Shown: positions 35,201-45,370, counted from the first letter of the stretch. The stretch: 64,000 nt of DNA from Sphingopyxis granuli NBRC 100800 (GCF_001591045.1 NZ_BCUA01000003.1:1-64000), one strand, 5' to 3'. Notes: a model not told the origin generated them from the letters alone. Made by a program: numbers and translations.

Positions 35201-38200
35201 ATGGAGATCAAATCTAGTGGCTTGGTGCATTCAGCTGAAAGCGACATTCTTCGACTGCAGCAGATTTTGCGGGAGGGGTATGCCTCGGGCTTCACGATCT
35301 TCAAGGAGCTGCTCCAGAACGCCGAAGACGCGGGTGCTCGCCGGATGGTCGTGGCCGGTCACGCTGGGTTCGATGAAGCGACTAACCCGCTGCTGCGAAC
35401 CCCTGGGCTGATTATCGCAAATGATGGTCCCGTCCTTGCCCGGCATATGGACGCGATCACCCGCGCCAGCGGCGGGAGCAAAGCGGATGAACGGTCGGCA
35501 GTGGGGCGGTTCGGTCTAGGACAAAAATCAGTCTATCATCTGTGCGACGCATTCATTGCGCTTGGCCGGGTGGAGGATCGCGAAGGCCGACCGCAAACGC
35601 TGATTATGAACCCATGGGAACAGGTTGCTGAAGCTAATGCGGCACATCGCGACTGGCCTCAGCTTTCTGCCACCGAAGCCAAGATGCTACTCGATAAGGC
35701 AGCGGCGCTAGGCATGGAGCGGGGCATGGCGCTGTTCCTTCCGCTGCGCACTCCACATCTGCGTCCCGGGGCCGCGCTGTGCCTGTCAGATACGAACTGG
35801 CACCCTGACGGTGCGATCTCAGATATCCTCGATGGTGAGGAATTGGCCGCGACATTGTGCTGCCTCCGCAATCTGGAGAGCGTGGAGATCATGCCAGTCG
35901 CGGGCGAGGTGCGCAGGATCTCCCTGCGTAGCGGCGCCCGGCGCTTGTCTGGCCCGGGTGTGGAGAGCGGAGCCCCGAGCATTTACGGTAACGTCGAGGG
36001 AGCTGGCTTCGAGCTCTCGTTCAGCGGACGCCAGCAATGGAAGCATGATGGGCAAGCTGCGCGACTGTTGACGGCCGATGGATGGGACAAGGTGTTCGAC
36101 ATCCACGGTAAACTCATTCCGCCCAAGGCGAATCCGCATGGTGCAGTAATCCTGTGCCGATCTGCTGCCCGTGAAGGTATGGGCCACTTGCGGTTGCGTT
36201 CTGCCGTTTACTTGCCGCTGGGTGAACCTCTGTTTTCCGAACCACTCGAACGCGGAACGGACAATATCGATCTGCTCGTGCACGGCTATTTCTTCGTGTC
36301 GAGCGACCGGCGAAAACTGCGTGAAGACGATCATATCGAAACCCGTTGGAACCAGGCGCTCCGCCGCGAGGCGGCGCTGCCGCTGCTGCTGGATGCGATT
36401 GCAGATACCTTGCCCAGCTTACCCAGTGATGCAGAGCGTCATGCGCTGATCCGAGCATTACAGCGGACGCGATGGTGGCATGAGCACCGTGTGGAAGCCT
36501 GCCAGGGCAAGGCCCTTGCCCGGTGCTGGACGGGCGACAAGGCGGAAAGCTGGCGGGTTTGCGCCGGTGACTCGCTGCGTCCGGTGATGAGAGGCGATGC
36601 AACCTCGATTGCCCGCCTCAAGGCCGCTTTTCCTAGACTCGAGGAGTGGTGCAGCGAAAACGGCATCGTTTTGGCATTCGGCACGGTCTTGGCTGATGCT
36701 GATCCACACTGGCCGGATGCGCAGCTTGCTGACTTGGTACGCCTTGCCGGGCCGGCCGCCTTCCAAAAAGGACAGATCGCCGAAACGTTGGCGACAGTGC
36801 TCGAGGGCGCGCAGCCCGGCGAAGCAACACGGATGGCGTTGGTCGAAACTTGCCGCAGCGCCATCGCCATGGTCGAGCAAAGTTTCGCTACTGCTGACAA
36901 GCTGAAGCCGCTTGTCCGACGCCTCCCGCAGGATCGCATATTTGTTCTCCCGCCGAGCGTAGAAAATCGTGAGCTCCTAAACGCGTTGGCCGCCGCAGGG
37001 GGTAGTATTCCGCTTAAGGCTGCGTGGTCGGAGCAGGGTGGGGCGATGTCCCGGCAATTGGGGCTGAGCGAGACAATCGAACTGTTGACCGCCGCCGAAC
37101 CCTTTTTGTCATCTCGAGGAACCGTAGCGCAGGAAGCTTCGACGCTGATATCGCATCTCTTGAGGAACGGTCCATCGCTCGACGCATTGGCGGCGGATCG
37201 TCGGGGTAGTGAATTGCAGGTTATTCCGGCGCGCATGATGCAAGCCGAAGAGGAAGTGCGGCTATCTTTAGGCGCTATCGCGGGATTGAAGCGCAAGGGT
37301 TTGCTGTTCGATGCGGCACCAAATCGGGAGCTGGTCGTGCTCGCTGGCGCAGTCCTCTCACCCCCGATTTACCGTGTTACATTGAAAGATGGAGGGTTGG
37401 GGGATTTGGCCTCGGCCAAGAAGGCCGATTGCCTCCTTGCAGTCTTGCGGCAGGTTGATCGCTTCGGGGATCCTGGCAAGTGTGGCGAGCTTGCTGAACT
37501 GCTCGGTGCCGATGCTCCACGCGAGGAGTTGCGGCGCCTTGTTGCGAGAGATCAGGCTGTGCCTTCGCACGTCAATCTGATTGAGCTCGATGAGCTCGGT
37601 GGGATACTCGATGATCTGGTACTGGCGCTGTTGCAGGACAGGGAAGATCGCCTCGTAGCGTCTGCGACTGCGGCGGAATTGAAAAAGGCATTGCGCGATC
37701 ACATTGGCCTGCGACGGATCGATCTTGCCGAATTAGGCGCATGGCTTCGCGATGCGCAGTGTGCTGGCACCATGCCGCCGATGGACGACTCCAAGGCTAT
37801 GGCATTGCTCAAGTCAGGGATCGATGACGATGTTTTGAAGTCGCTGCCCTTGCACAGATCCGACCAGCATGAACCCCTTCTTCCGGCCACTGATCTGTTC
37901 AGCGGTCGTGTTTCGGATGTTGCACCTGCGCTCTTGCCATTTACCCGTCTGGTCGAGCTTTGGGGCGATCCTTTAGCAGCGGCGGTTCAAAACAGGCTTA
38001 TCGGGCGCTGGGGGCCTGAAGCCGCGATCCGCACAGCATTGTCCGCGCCAAATCCCCATCAGTTTACCTCGGAAATTGCTTCAGCATTGGGCGCAATCGA
38101 CCAAGTGCCTGTTGATCTGATAGAAAAGCTTCAGGCGACCGCCTGGATTGCTGCGGACGGGAATGCTTGGACACCGATCAAAGTCCTCGACCTGCCTCTG

Positions 38201-41200
38201 GATGCTGAACATGCGCTCGAGGAGCTGATTATCGACCAAGGCGGACTTCTGTTCGCAAGCATACTTCCCGGCTCCCTTCGCGAAGAAAGTGTGCAGCGGC
38301 ACTTGGCGAGGCTAAGACCCGATCGGTCCCAGTCATTTCTCTTTGCCGCCCGCCTTGCCGCTGACCACGGAGCCACCGGCCTTTGCCTTGATGTCGTCGA
38401 GCACCTAGATGAGCTAGCCAAGCTGGCGACCTCGAATGTTGGCCTTGATGCAGAAGCGTGGCCTCTGATCTCTGCGGCTCTTCGCGACGGCGTGGCCGAT
38501 GAGGTCATCGCGGGGATGGCTGAAGTTTTGAGCGCGCCCTCTCTTGCCGACACCGTTGCTCAAATGAATGCAATGGCTGCACTGAGCGGGCTCGGCACGA
38601 ATGCTGAAGCAGCACGGCGCCTTTACCGCTCAACATTTGCCCGAAATCTGCGTGCTTTGACACATGCGTCCAGCTATCTGCCGCCCGATCTCCTTGTACC
38701 GACCGAAGCAGGTGGGTTCAGCAGGGCAGACAGGGTTGCGCTAGGAGCAGCAGGTATCGACCCTGCGGCGCTCCTCGCACACGATTATGCAGGCAAACTG
38801 GAACAGCCCGACGATCAAAAAACAGACACCATTCCAACCAGCAAGTCTGCCAAGGCGGACTGGCTCGAGAGTGTCGAGCGCGCCTTCACTCCAGTCAGCC
38901 AATACGATGTGCATGATGGGATTCTGCTAGCTCTGGCGATGCTTGGTCGTGATGACAGGATCCAGTCGCTCGCGGCCAGATGGGAAGGTCAGCGATCATT
39001 CCACCGCATTTGCGATGATCTCGACAATTTGGCCGACGAACACCGTGGCTTGACCAACGCAAATTTGGACCGGCTTGCTGAACTGCGTTTTGCAGTCGAG
39101 CTGCCGGAACACGGGCACGTTACGGTGCGATCAGCTGCTGGAACGGACTGCACCGTTCCGCTGTCTGGCAAAGACGATGCGCTGCTGCTGGATTGTATTC
39201 AGAGAGGAATTGAGCGCAACGAATATGGCTATCGACACGTCTATGACCTCGTGATCGGACCGGTATCGCCATCCGATGAAGCCGAGGCGCGGCTGTTGTT
39301 GGATCAGTTCATCAAAAAACTGGCGCCGGCTCTGATGCTAGGCTTCGAACGTCACAAGGCGGCATTGTCGGAGCTCTTGGATAGCTATTTTACAAGCGAT
39401 CAGCGCACGCTCGCAGACACCTGTGAAGAGTTGCAGGAGGTGCTTCATGATCGCCTGGCCGGCATCAAGACCGGGCCCGTAATGCGCGCGGCATTGAATG
39501 ATTATCATCGCGACGCACCACGCGACCGGGACAAGGCGCGCAACGCACTTTGGGCAGCCGCGCAGTCGGACGACGGGGCGAGGGAGCTTCTCGAAGCCAC
39601 CCGCCAGAAGATCGACGAGATGGGCTATGCTCCCCATCGCGTGGTTTTCGAACTGTACCAGAATGCTGTCGATGCCCAAGCGCAATGGCACGGTATCGGA
39701 CGCTTCCGGGTAGAAGCGATCTACAATGACGATCAAGTGATCACTTGCTTGCGAGTGATCCATTGGGGGCGCCCCATCAATCAACCAGGGAGTGATCCAC
39801 GTAAGGCAGAGGAAGAAGGGCACCGACGGGACCTTTCGAATATGCTAGCCATCAATCACTCTGCCAAAGATGGAGATCGGGTAACCGGTCGCTTCGGCCT
39901 TGGATTCAAGACCGTGCATATGCTCGCCGACGAAGTTCGCCTCGCCAGCGGAGGCATAGCTATCCGGATCTTGGGAGGCATGATCCCTGCAGATTGGGCA
40001 GGGGGAAGCAGGACGGTCACCCCATTCCATGACAGGGGGCGCAAAGCGACTCTCATCGAACTTCCGGTTGCTCCAGGCCGATCAGAAGATGCGCTAGACG
40101 CATGGGAAGCGTTTCGGGATGCGGCTCCGTTCTTGGCGGCGCTCGGTCAGGAAGCATCCATCGAGGTGGTGGCTCCAGACGGTGAGACCGTGTTCCGACA
40201 TGAGGAGCATCCTCTTGTCGATGGCGTGAGCTGGCTGACAATCGATGCTACTCGCCACGTATTGCGCTTCGATTTAGGGAGTGATTTCCGGCTCTTCCTG
40301 CCCTTCGGACGTAATGGGCCCTACTCGTTTCCGCATGATGTGCCGCAGTTTTGGCACCTTGTCCCGCTCGTTGGTGAACGTCGCCGGGGGGGCTGGCTTC
40401 TGGAAGGCCGCTTTCCGGTTGACCCGGGGCGTACCCAATTGTCTGGCACGGCCGATGAGAAGGATAGCCGATTTGCCCGGCTTGGCATTGCTCTTGGGCC
40501 ACGGCTCATCGCTTTTTACGACCATTGTCTTGCTGACTGGTCAAGCTTCGCGCGAGCGACAGGTCTCGATCCGGAAGGACGGGAGGATTTTTGGCAGAAG
40601 CTAGTGCAGCTTTTTGCACAAGATCTGGCAAGCCAGGGGTCCGAACAGTCACTACACAAGTCAGGCCAAGGCCTTGCGAGGCTATGGGCGGAGCGCCCCG
40701 TGGTGCCGCTGGCTTTCGGCGGTGCAACGCGCGCGGCTGATGTCAAATGGCGCTTGTCGGGAGCGCTTGCCGATCGCGATGCTCAAGCTGCGATCTCGAA
40801 TTTGCTCGCCGAAGTGGAATTCAAGAATGCAGTTGTCACTGAGGAAACAGGACAGCTTCTGAAATCTGTTGGGCTGCCTTCGGGTCAACGACTGGATGTC
40901 GTGACCTTGGCCGAAAACCTTGCTGGAGCCGAGGGCATAGATCCTGGGCTGGCGGGACGCATTTCCTGTCTTTGCGAGGAAGCAGTTTCGCAGGCGATGA
41001 CCGGTGAGGAACAATCAGAATTCCGCAAGTTACTGCGTGAGCGGCTCTGGCTCGCCGAAGATGGAAGTTGGCAGCAGATCCGTCTTCTAGCGTTTCCGCT
41101 GGGCGACAACGATGAACAAGGCAGGGCTGCATTCGCTCCTCCTTCGGGCCGCCTTTCATCAGAGTACGTAGGCGCCGCCTTTGAGCTCGCTGCCTTCGCC

Positions 41201-42364
41201 CGTGAACAGGCAGGTCAGCTACCCGTCGCCAAATGGGCTGAGACTGCCGGTGACAGCGCCGCACGCCAGCAAGCCTTCATTCGTTATCTGGTCGGTGCGG
41301 ATGATCGGACCGTCGCACTATTAGCGAGCGCGGCAAAGTGGCTACCCAATGTCGACGAACTCGCCAACTCCCCTCTGCTGGCCGGGCTGAGGCAAGACGA
41401 GAAGAACCGGTTGCTCGCCAAGCTAGGGTATTCATTCGGCCTCCCTTCAACACCGGTCGATCCAATCAGCCCATGGCAACCTGACGCTGCGGAGGCGCTC
41501 TCAAGGATCGCGCAGTGGTGGCGCGACAATCATGGGGATTTGCGGGCTGCCTATGATCGAGCCGTGTATCCTGAAGATTTTTCGTCAGCAGCCCTCGCTG
41601 ATGGAGATAAGCCCGCCTGGTTCACCATGCTTTCCCTCGCAACCTTCCAGACACTGGGGAGGATTAAGCCGGCTCAATCCCGGCAGTTTGTTACCAAGGC
41701 AATCCAAGATGGCTGGTGGCACGAACTCGCGACAATCGACCCTTGTGACGAGGAGCTGAGGCCTTTTGTCGAGCGCCTCCGAGCCTGGAGCGATCCAGAT
41801 GCCGATGAAAACTACCTGATGTGGCGCAGATGCCTTCCTGATCTATGCATGATCGCGCGGCATCTCGAAAGCTACCAGAGACTGTTCCGCAAATTGCCTG
41901 CGGTGATCGCCCAAGAGGGTGACGTGAGCCTGCGCGGACATTTGCGACCGGCATTCTCTCACGTCGCCGCTCGTATGGGCATTGAAGCAGCCCCTCTAGC
42001 AAGATCGCTTGGCATTGGCGCCAACTGGCTTGTGCGCGAATTGGGCCGCAAAGGTATCTATTCTCAGGCGCAATTCGAGCAGATCATGCCGTATGGCTGG
42101 AGTGCGGCGGAACGCGTCCGCCGCCTCGCTTACACGCTCGGCATGGGCCAGTTTGAGCGTGGCATCGACGAGGGACGCGCCCTGTATGGAGCGGTAGAGC
42201 GTCGCATTGGTGATGCCGCTCATTTCGATGGCGATGGTGATTTGCCATTGCACGTGATCACACTTGCCAAGCACCGCGATGACCTCGTGTCGATCCTTCA
42301 CGATGCAGACGTCGACGAATGGCCAGACAATAATTGGGACGATGCAGAAGATGACGATGCCTGA
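35201..42364 (+). CDS. Giant sacsin-like protein with two GHKL ATPase modules
   Basis: This 2,387-residue protein is one of the largest in the window. An N-terminal GHKL module shows the N-box ELLQNAEDA (residues 36-44), ANDGP as the Asp-containing motif and RFGLGQKSVYH as the lid motif, as in sacsin and Hsp90-like ATPases. A second complete set lies near residues 1,480-1,570: ELYQNAVDA, then RFGLGFKTVHM. The rest is helical with no recognised domain. ATG 35201 was chosen over the upstream GTG 35138 because GGAG precedes it at the right distance and the conserved start is close. Inferred role: ATP-gated clamp or chaperone-like sensor working with the helicase encoded next. Confidence 0.82.
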   Translation: MEIKSSGLVHSAESDILRLQQILREGYASGFTIFKELLQNAEDAGARRMVVAGHAGFDEATNPLLRTPGLIIANDGPVLARHMDAITRASGGSKADERSAVGRFGLGQKSVYHLCDAFIALGRVEDREGRPQTLIMNPWEQVAEANAAHRDWPQLSATEAKMLLDKAAALGMERGMALFLPLRTPHLRPGAALCLSDTNWHPDGAISDILDGEELAATLCCLRNLESVEIMPVAGEVRRISLRSGARRLSGPGVESGAPSIYGNVEGAGFELSFSGRQQWKHDGQAARLLTADGWDKVFDIHGKLIPPKANPHGAVILCRSAAREGMGHLRLRSAVYLPLGEPLFSEPLERGTDNIDLLVHGYFFVSSDRRKLREDDHIETRWNQALRREAALPLLLDAIADTLPSLPSDAERHALIRALQRTRWWHEHRVEACQGKALARCWTGDKAESWRVCAGDSLRPVMRGDATSIARLKAAFPRLEEWCSENGIVLAFGTVLADADPHWPDAQLADLVRLAGPAAFQKGQIAETLATVLEGAQPGEATRMALVETCRSAIAMVEQSFATADKLKPLVRRLPQDRIFVLPPSVENRELLNALAAAGGSIPLKAAWSEQGGAMSRQLGLSETIELLTAAEPFLSSRGTVAQEASTLISHLLRNGPSLDALAADRRGSELQVIPARMMQAEEEVRLSLGAIAGLKRKGLLFDAAPNRELVVLAGAVLSPPIYRVTLKDGGLGDLASAKKADCLLAVLRQVDRFGDPGKCGELAELLGADAPREELRRLVARDQAVPSHVNLIELDELGGILDDLVLALLQDREDRLVASATAAELKKALRDHIGLRRIDLAELGAWLRDAQCAGTMPPMDDSKAMALLKSGIDDDVLKSLPLHRSDQHEPLLPATDLFSGRVSDVAPALLPFTRLVELWGDPLAAAVQNRLIGRWGPEAAIRTALSAPNPHQFTSEIASALGAIDQVPVDLIEKLQATAWIAADGNAWTPIKVLDLPLDAEHALEELIIDQGGLLFASILPGSLREESVQRHLARLRPDRSQSFLFAARLAADHGATGLCLDVVEHLDELAKLATSNVGLDAEAWPLISAALRDGVADEVIAGMAEVLSAPSLADTVAQMNAMAALSGLGTNAEAARRLYRSTFARNLRALTHASSYLPPDLLVPTEAGGFSRADRVALGAAGIDPAALLAHDYAGKLEQPDDQKTDTIPTSKSAKADWLESVERAFTPVSQYDVHDGILLALAMLGRDDRIQSLAARWEGQRSFHRICDDLDNLADEHRGLTNANLDRLAELRFAVELPEHGHVTVRSAAGTDCTVPLSGKDDALLLDCIQRGIERNEYGYRHVYDLVIGPVSPSDEAEARLLLDQFIKKLAPALMLGFERHKAALSELLDSYFTSDQRTLADTCEELQEVLHDRLAGIKTGPVMRAALNDYHRDAPRDRDKARNALWAAAQSDDGARELLEATRQKIDEMGYAPHRVVFELYQNAVDAQAQWHGIGRFRVEAIYNDDQVITCLRVIHWGRPINQPGSDPRKAEEEGHRRDLSNMLAINHSAKDGDRVTGRFGLGFKTVHMLADEVRLASGGIAIRILGGMIPADWAGGSRTVTPFHDRGRKATLIELPVAPGRSEDALDAWEAFRDAAPFLAALGQEASIEVVAPDGETVFRHEEHPLVDGVSWLTIDATRHVLRFDLGSDFRLFLPFGRNGPYSFPHDVPQFWHLVPLVGERRRGGWLLEGRFPVDPGRTQLSGTADEKDSRFARLGIALGPRLIAFYDHCLADWSSFARATGLDPEGREDFWQKLVQLFAQDLASQGSEQSLHKSGQGLARLWAERPVVPLAFGGATRAADVKWRLSGALADRDAQAAISNLLAEVEFKNAVVTEETGQLLKSVGLPSGQRLDVVTLAENLAGAEGIDPGLAGRISCLCEEAVSQAMTGEEQSEFRKLLRERLWLAEDGSWQQIRLLAFPLGDNDEQGRAAFAPPSGRLSSEYVGAAFELAAFAREQAGQLPVAKWAETAGDSAARQQAFIRYLVGADDRTVALLASAAKWLPNVDELANSPLLAGLRQDEKNRLLAKLGYSFGLPSTPVDPISPWQPDAAEALSRIAQWWRDNHGDLRAAYDRAVYPEDFSSAALADGDKPAWFTMLSLATFQTLGRIKPAQSRQFVTKAIQDGWWHELATIDPCDEELRPFVERLRAWSDPDADENYLMWRRCLPDLCMIARHLESYQRLFRKLPAVIAQEGDVSLRGHLRPAFSHVAARMGIEAAPLARSLGIGANWLVRELGRKGIYSQAQFEQIMPYGWSAAERVRRLAYTLGMGQFERGIDEGRALYGAVERRIGDAAHFDGDGDLPLHVITLAKHRDDLVSILHDADVDEWPDNNWDDAEDDDA

Positions 42365-45038
42365 AACACTGGCCGCTGACGCAAGAGTCACTCACCCACG
42401 CCACGGCGTGGGACAAGTTATTGCCGATGCAGGAGAATTCGTCGTTGCGCGTTTCGGCGCGACGATCCAGCAGGTTCTTCGCACAGAACTCACGCTTGCT
42501 CGGTCGCTAGATCAAGCGCTGTCGACCGGGACTTTCGACGACAGTGCCGAGACTTTGATGCGGGCCAGCGCCATGGCAATCCGGTCCGTTAACGATCAGT
42601 GGGGGGTGTTTTCTCGATCACGCGTCCAGCTGCTCCCGCATCAACTCTGGGTTTGTCACAAGGTTAATCGAACTTTCCCGTTCCGCTGGTTGGTGGCCGA
42701 TGACGTGGGGTTGGGCAAAACGATCGAAGCCGGTCTGGTGCTCATGCCTCTGGTTGCTCGGGCTCAAATTCGCCGCCTGCTGGTATTGGCACCAGCAAAG
42801 CTAGTGCCCCAATGGCAGAAACGCCTGCGGCAGATGTTTGATATCCGCCTGCAGGTCTACGATCGCTCCGTTGATACACCTGCTGTGGATTTCTGGGATA
42901 CGGCAAACATGGTGGTCGCGTCGGTCCACACGCTGCGCCGGGAAGTCGCCGACGGACGGGCTGAAGGCAGCCGGTTTCTTGCGGCCGATCCTTGGGACGC
43001 GGTCGTGGTCGATGAGGCGCATCATTTGCACGCGGATGAACGCACGGGAGAGACCCTTTCCTTTCAGCTCCTTCGCGCGCTGGAGGAACGGCACAGAATT
43101 CGTTCTCTTCTTCTGTTCACGGGCACACCACATCGGGGCAAGGACTTCGGCTTTCTGTCATTGCTGAGCCTCCTTGATCCGGATCAGTTCGGACCCGAGC
43201 ACGACATCGACGAGCAACTGGCCAAGCTTCCGGATGTGATGATCCGTAATAACAAGGCGACCGTTACCGATCTCAAAGGCAACCGCCTTTTCACGCCGGT
43301 CACAGTGCAAACAAGGGAGTACGCCTTTAGCGCTGCGGAAAGCGCATTCTACGAAACGTTGAGTGCCTTCATCATCGATGGGCGAGCATATGCATCGACC
43401 CTCGATGGTCGGGCACAGTCGGCAAGAATGCTCTTGCTGATTGCGCTGCAGAAGCTTGCGGCGAGTTCGATTGCTGCGATTCGTAGCGCCTTGACCAAAC
43501 GCCGCGCGAAACTGGCAGATGTTGCTGAGCAGGCTCGTACGCCGTCTGTGTCCATAACGGAGGGTGATGACGACGAGACATTGGACGACCGCGCGCGGGC
43601 CGACGAAGAGGCGTGGGGCAAGATGCTCGCCGAACTGATGGAGGGCGAGATCGCTCGCCTGGATGAGCTGCTTGAGTTGGCTGCACCCATTCAGCAAGAG
43701 CGGAAGATCGAGCGACTGGTAGATCTCATCGAGAGCGATTTGCCCACCGGCGAGCCAGTGCTGCTCTTCACCGAATACAAAGCAACCCAGGCTCTCGTCG
43801 TTGATGCCCTGCATGCTCGATTTGGTCACGGTTGCTGCGGCTTCATCAACGGTGATGAACGCTTGGACGAAGTTACCAAGGCGGACGGTTCGCGGGGCCC
43901 GAAAAGTTGGTCGCGCGATGCGGCAGCGGAAGCCTTCAACCAAGGCACGATCCGCTTTCTGGTTTCAACCGAGGCAGCGGGCGAAGGGATCGATCTTCAG
44001 GAGCGCTGCGCGACGCTCATTCATGTCGACATGCCCTGGAATCCCATGCGGCTTCATCAGCGTGTCGGCCGCCTGTCGCGCTACGGTCAGACAAGGCCGG
44101 TTCAAGTGTTCATCCTGAGGAACCCAGACACGGTGGAGGCGCGCATTTGGGACCTCCTGAACGCCAAGCTCGAGCGAATCCAGCGCACCTTGGACGAGGC
44201 AATGGATGAGCGAGAAGACATCAGCCAGCTCGTCATAGGCATGACTGGGCCAAGTGCTTTCGAGAAGATTTTTGCTGCAGGCCAGACCCAGCCGCGAGAA
44301 AGCCTCGATCAGTGGTTCGACCGGGAATCTGCTACGATTGGCGGAGAAGACCTAGTCGATAAGGTCAAGACCATGCTTGGCAATGTCACTCGCTTCGACT
44401 TTGCCCAAGTTGGAAGAAATCTTCCGCAGGTTGATCTGCCGGACCTCGAACGTTTTTTCGCGATGATGATGGAATCGAAGGGGCGGCGCGTTTTCCGGAG
44501 GGACGATGGTCTCGACGTTCTGACGCCCGATAAATGGGCCGATGAAGACTACGCCATGCAAGATCGTTACAAGGGGCTGCTGTTCGATCGCAATGCTCGC
44601 TTGGGCAATGGCGAAGGCCCGACCCGTCTTGTCGGCGTGGGGCACACACTTTTCGATCGAGCGCTGAAGGAAGGGGAAAACCTCCAATCGGCTCTGGCGA
44701 CCTGCACGCGATTGCCCGCTCCCTTTCTTATCGCCTCAGTTGAGGATCAGGTCACTGGCCAGGACCACTCGGTTACTCGAATTATCCTAGGTGCTTGGCG
44801 CGATAACGCAGCTCAGATCTATGTTCTCCGAGACTGGGAAGTCCTTCAGTTATTGAACACGTTAGGTCGCTCGGACAATCCGAAGTCGCCTGAAATCGAC
44901 ATCCCACAGATGCGGGCGTTAGAGGCTGATCTCCTTGATGCAATGTCGCAAAGTTTGCCGACTGTCGCGGACATGATGACCCGTCCAGGCATCCGAAGCG
45001 AGATGATGCTCTTGCCGGATCAAGGCGCCGATACGTGA
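42357..45038 (+). CDS. SNF2/RapA-like helicase partner of the giant GHKL protein
   Basis: This is an 893-residue protein. The first 50 residues (VTHPRHGVGQVIADAGEFVVARFG) look like a small CarD/KOW-type beta barrel. The SNF2 core has DVGLGKT at 116-122, DEAH at 219-222, FTGTPHRGKDFG as motif III, VSTEAAGEGIDLQ as motif V and HQRVGRLSRYGQ as motif VI. It is a duplex-DNA translocase by family. It overlaps the giant gene's stop by 8 bases, so the two are made together. ATG 42357 was chosen for its spacing from AGAAG; 42351 is possible. It resembles DISARM DrmD only in being a long SNF2 protein; other DISARM genes are absent. Confidence 0.85.
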   Translation: MPETLAADARVTHPRHGVGQVIADAGEFVVARFGATIQQVLRTELTLARSLDQALSTGTFDDSAETLMRASAMAIRSVNDQWGVFSRSRVQLLPHQLWVCHKVNRTFPFRWLVADDVGLGKTIEAGLVLMPLVARAQIRRLLVLAPAKLVPQWQKRLRQMFDIRLQVYDRSVDTPAVDFWDTANMVVASVHTLRREVADGRAEGSRFLAADPWDAVVVDEAHHLHADERTGETLSFQLLRALEERHRIRSLLLFTGTPHRGKDFGFLSLLSLLDPDQFGPEHDIDEQLAKLPDVMIRNNKATVTDLKGNRLFTPVTVQTREYAFSAAESAFYETLSAFIIDGRAYASTLDGRAQSARMLLLIALQKLAASSIAAIRSALTKRRAKLADVAEQARTPSVSITEGDDDETLDDRARADEEAWGKMLAELMEGEIARLDELLELAAPIQQERKIERLVDLIESDLPTGEPVLLFTEYKATQALVVDALHARFGHGCCGFINGDERLDEVTKADGSRGPKSWSRDAAAEAFNQGTIRFLVSTEAAGEGIDLQERCATLIHVDMPWNPMRLHQRVGRLSRYGQTRPVQVFILRNPDTVEARIWDLLNAKLERIQRTLDEAMDEREDISQLVIGMTGPSAFEKIFAAGQTQPRESLDQWFDRESATIGGEDLVDKVKTMLGNVTRFDFAQVGRNLPQVDLPDLERFFAMMMESKGRRVFRRDDGLDVLTPDKWADEDYAMQDRYKGLLFDRNARLGNGEGPTRLVGVGHTLFDRALKEGENLQSALATCTRLPAPFLIASVEDQVTGQDHSVTRIILGAWRDNAAQIYVLRDWEVLQLLNTLGRSDNPKSPEIDIPQMRALEADLLDAMSQSLPTVADMMTRPGIRSEMMLLPDQGADT

Positions 45039-45139
45039 CGGCCTAGACCGAATTGGAGGAGAGGCTGCGCACTCTCCGATGCAGGGCATGTTTTGCTGGT
45101 TACCATCCTCGTTTCTGCTATGTTCCAAGGAGCAGCGAG

Positions 45140-45370
45140 ATGAATGCGATCATGAGCAACTTTGACATCGATACTGGCAACCGACCGGCATCCCGAAATT
45201 GGGAAGGTCTGTCGGAGCTTGATCAGGCGCTCCGCGAGAATCGCCTGATAGAGTATCGTATCAAGAAGTCTTGGGCCGACCCTTGGGGGCGTAAGCTGAC
45301 GATTATCGGGGTCTTCGTCATTGTTGCCGTTTTCGCATTTTTAGCTGGTGCGTCATTCGGACTGTGGTGA
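45140..45370 (+). CDS. Small single-pass membrane protein
   Basis: This 76-residue protein has a polar N-terminus of about 50 residues and one strong C-terminal hydrophobic helix (LTIIGVFVIVAVFAFLAGASFGLW). AAGGAG lies 8 bases before ATG 45140. It follows the defence operon by 101 bases on the same strand and converges on traG with only 10 bases between the stops. It could be the tail of the defence operon or an entry-exclusion-type inner-membrane protein, since such genes lie next to traG in F. Neither is proven. Confidence 0.6.
   Translation: MNAIMSNFDIDTGNRPASRNWEGLSELDQALRENRLIEYRIKKSWADPWGRKLTIIGVFVIVAVFAFLAGASFGLW

Noticed and set aside
24190-45038. BREX or DISARM label for the defence operon
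   Set aside because: The WYL regulator and methyltransferase recall BREX, and the SNF2 helicase recalls DISARM, but there is no PglZ, BrxC or BrxL, and no DUF1998 (DrmA/DrmB) protein. Naming it as either would be misleading.
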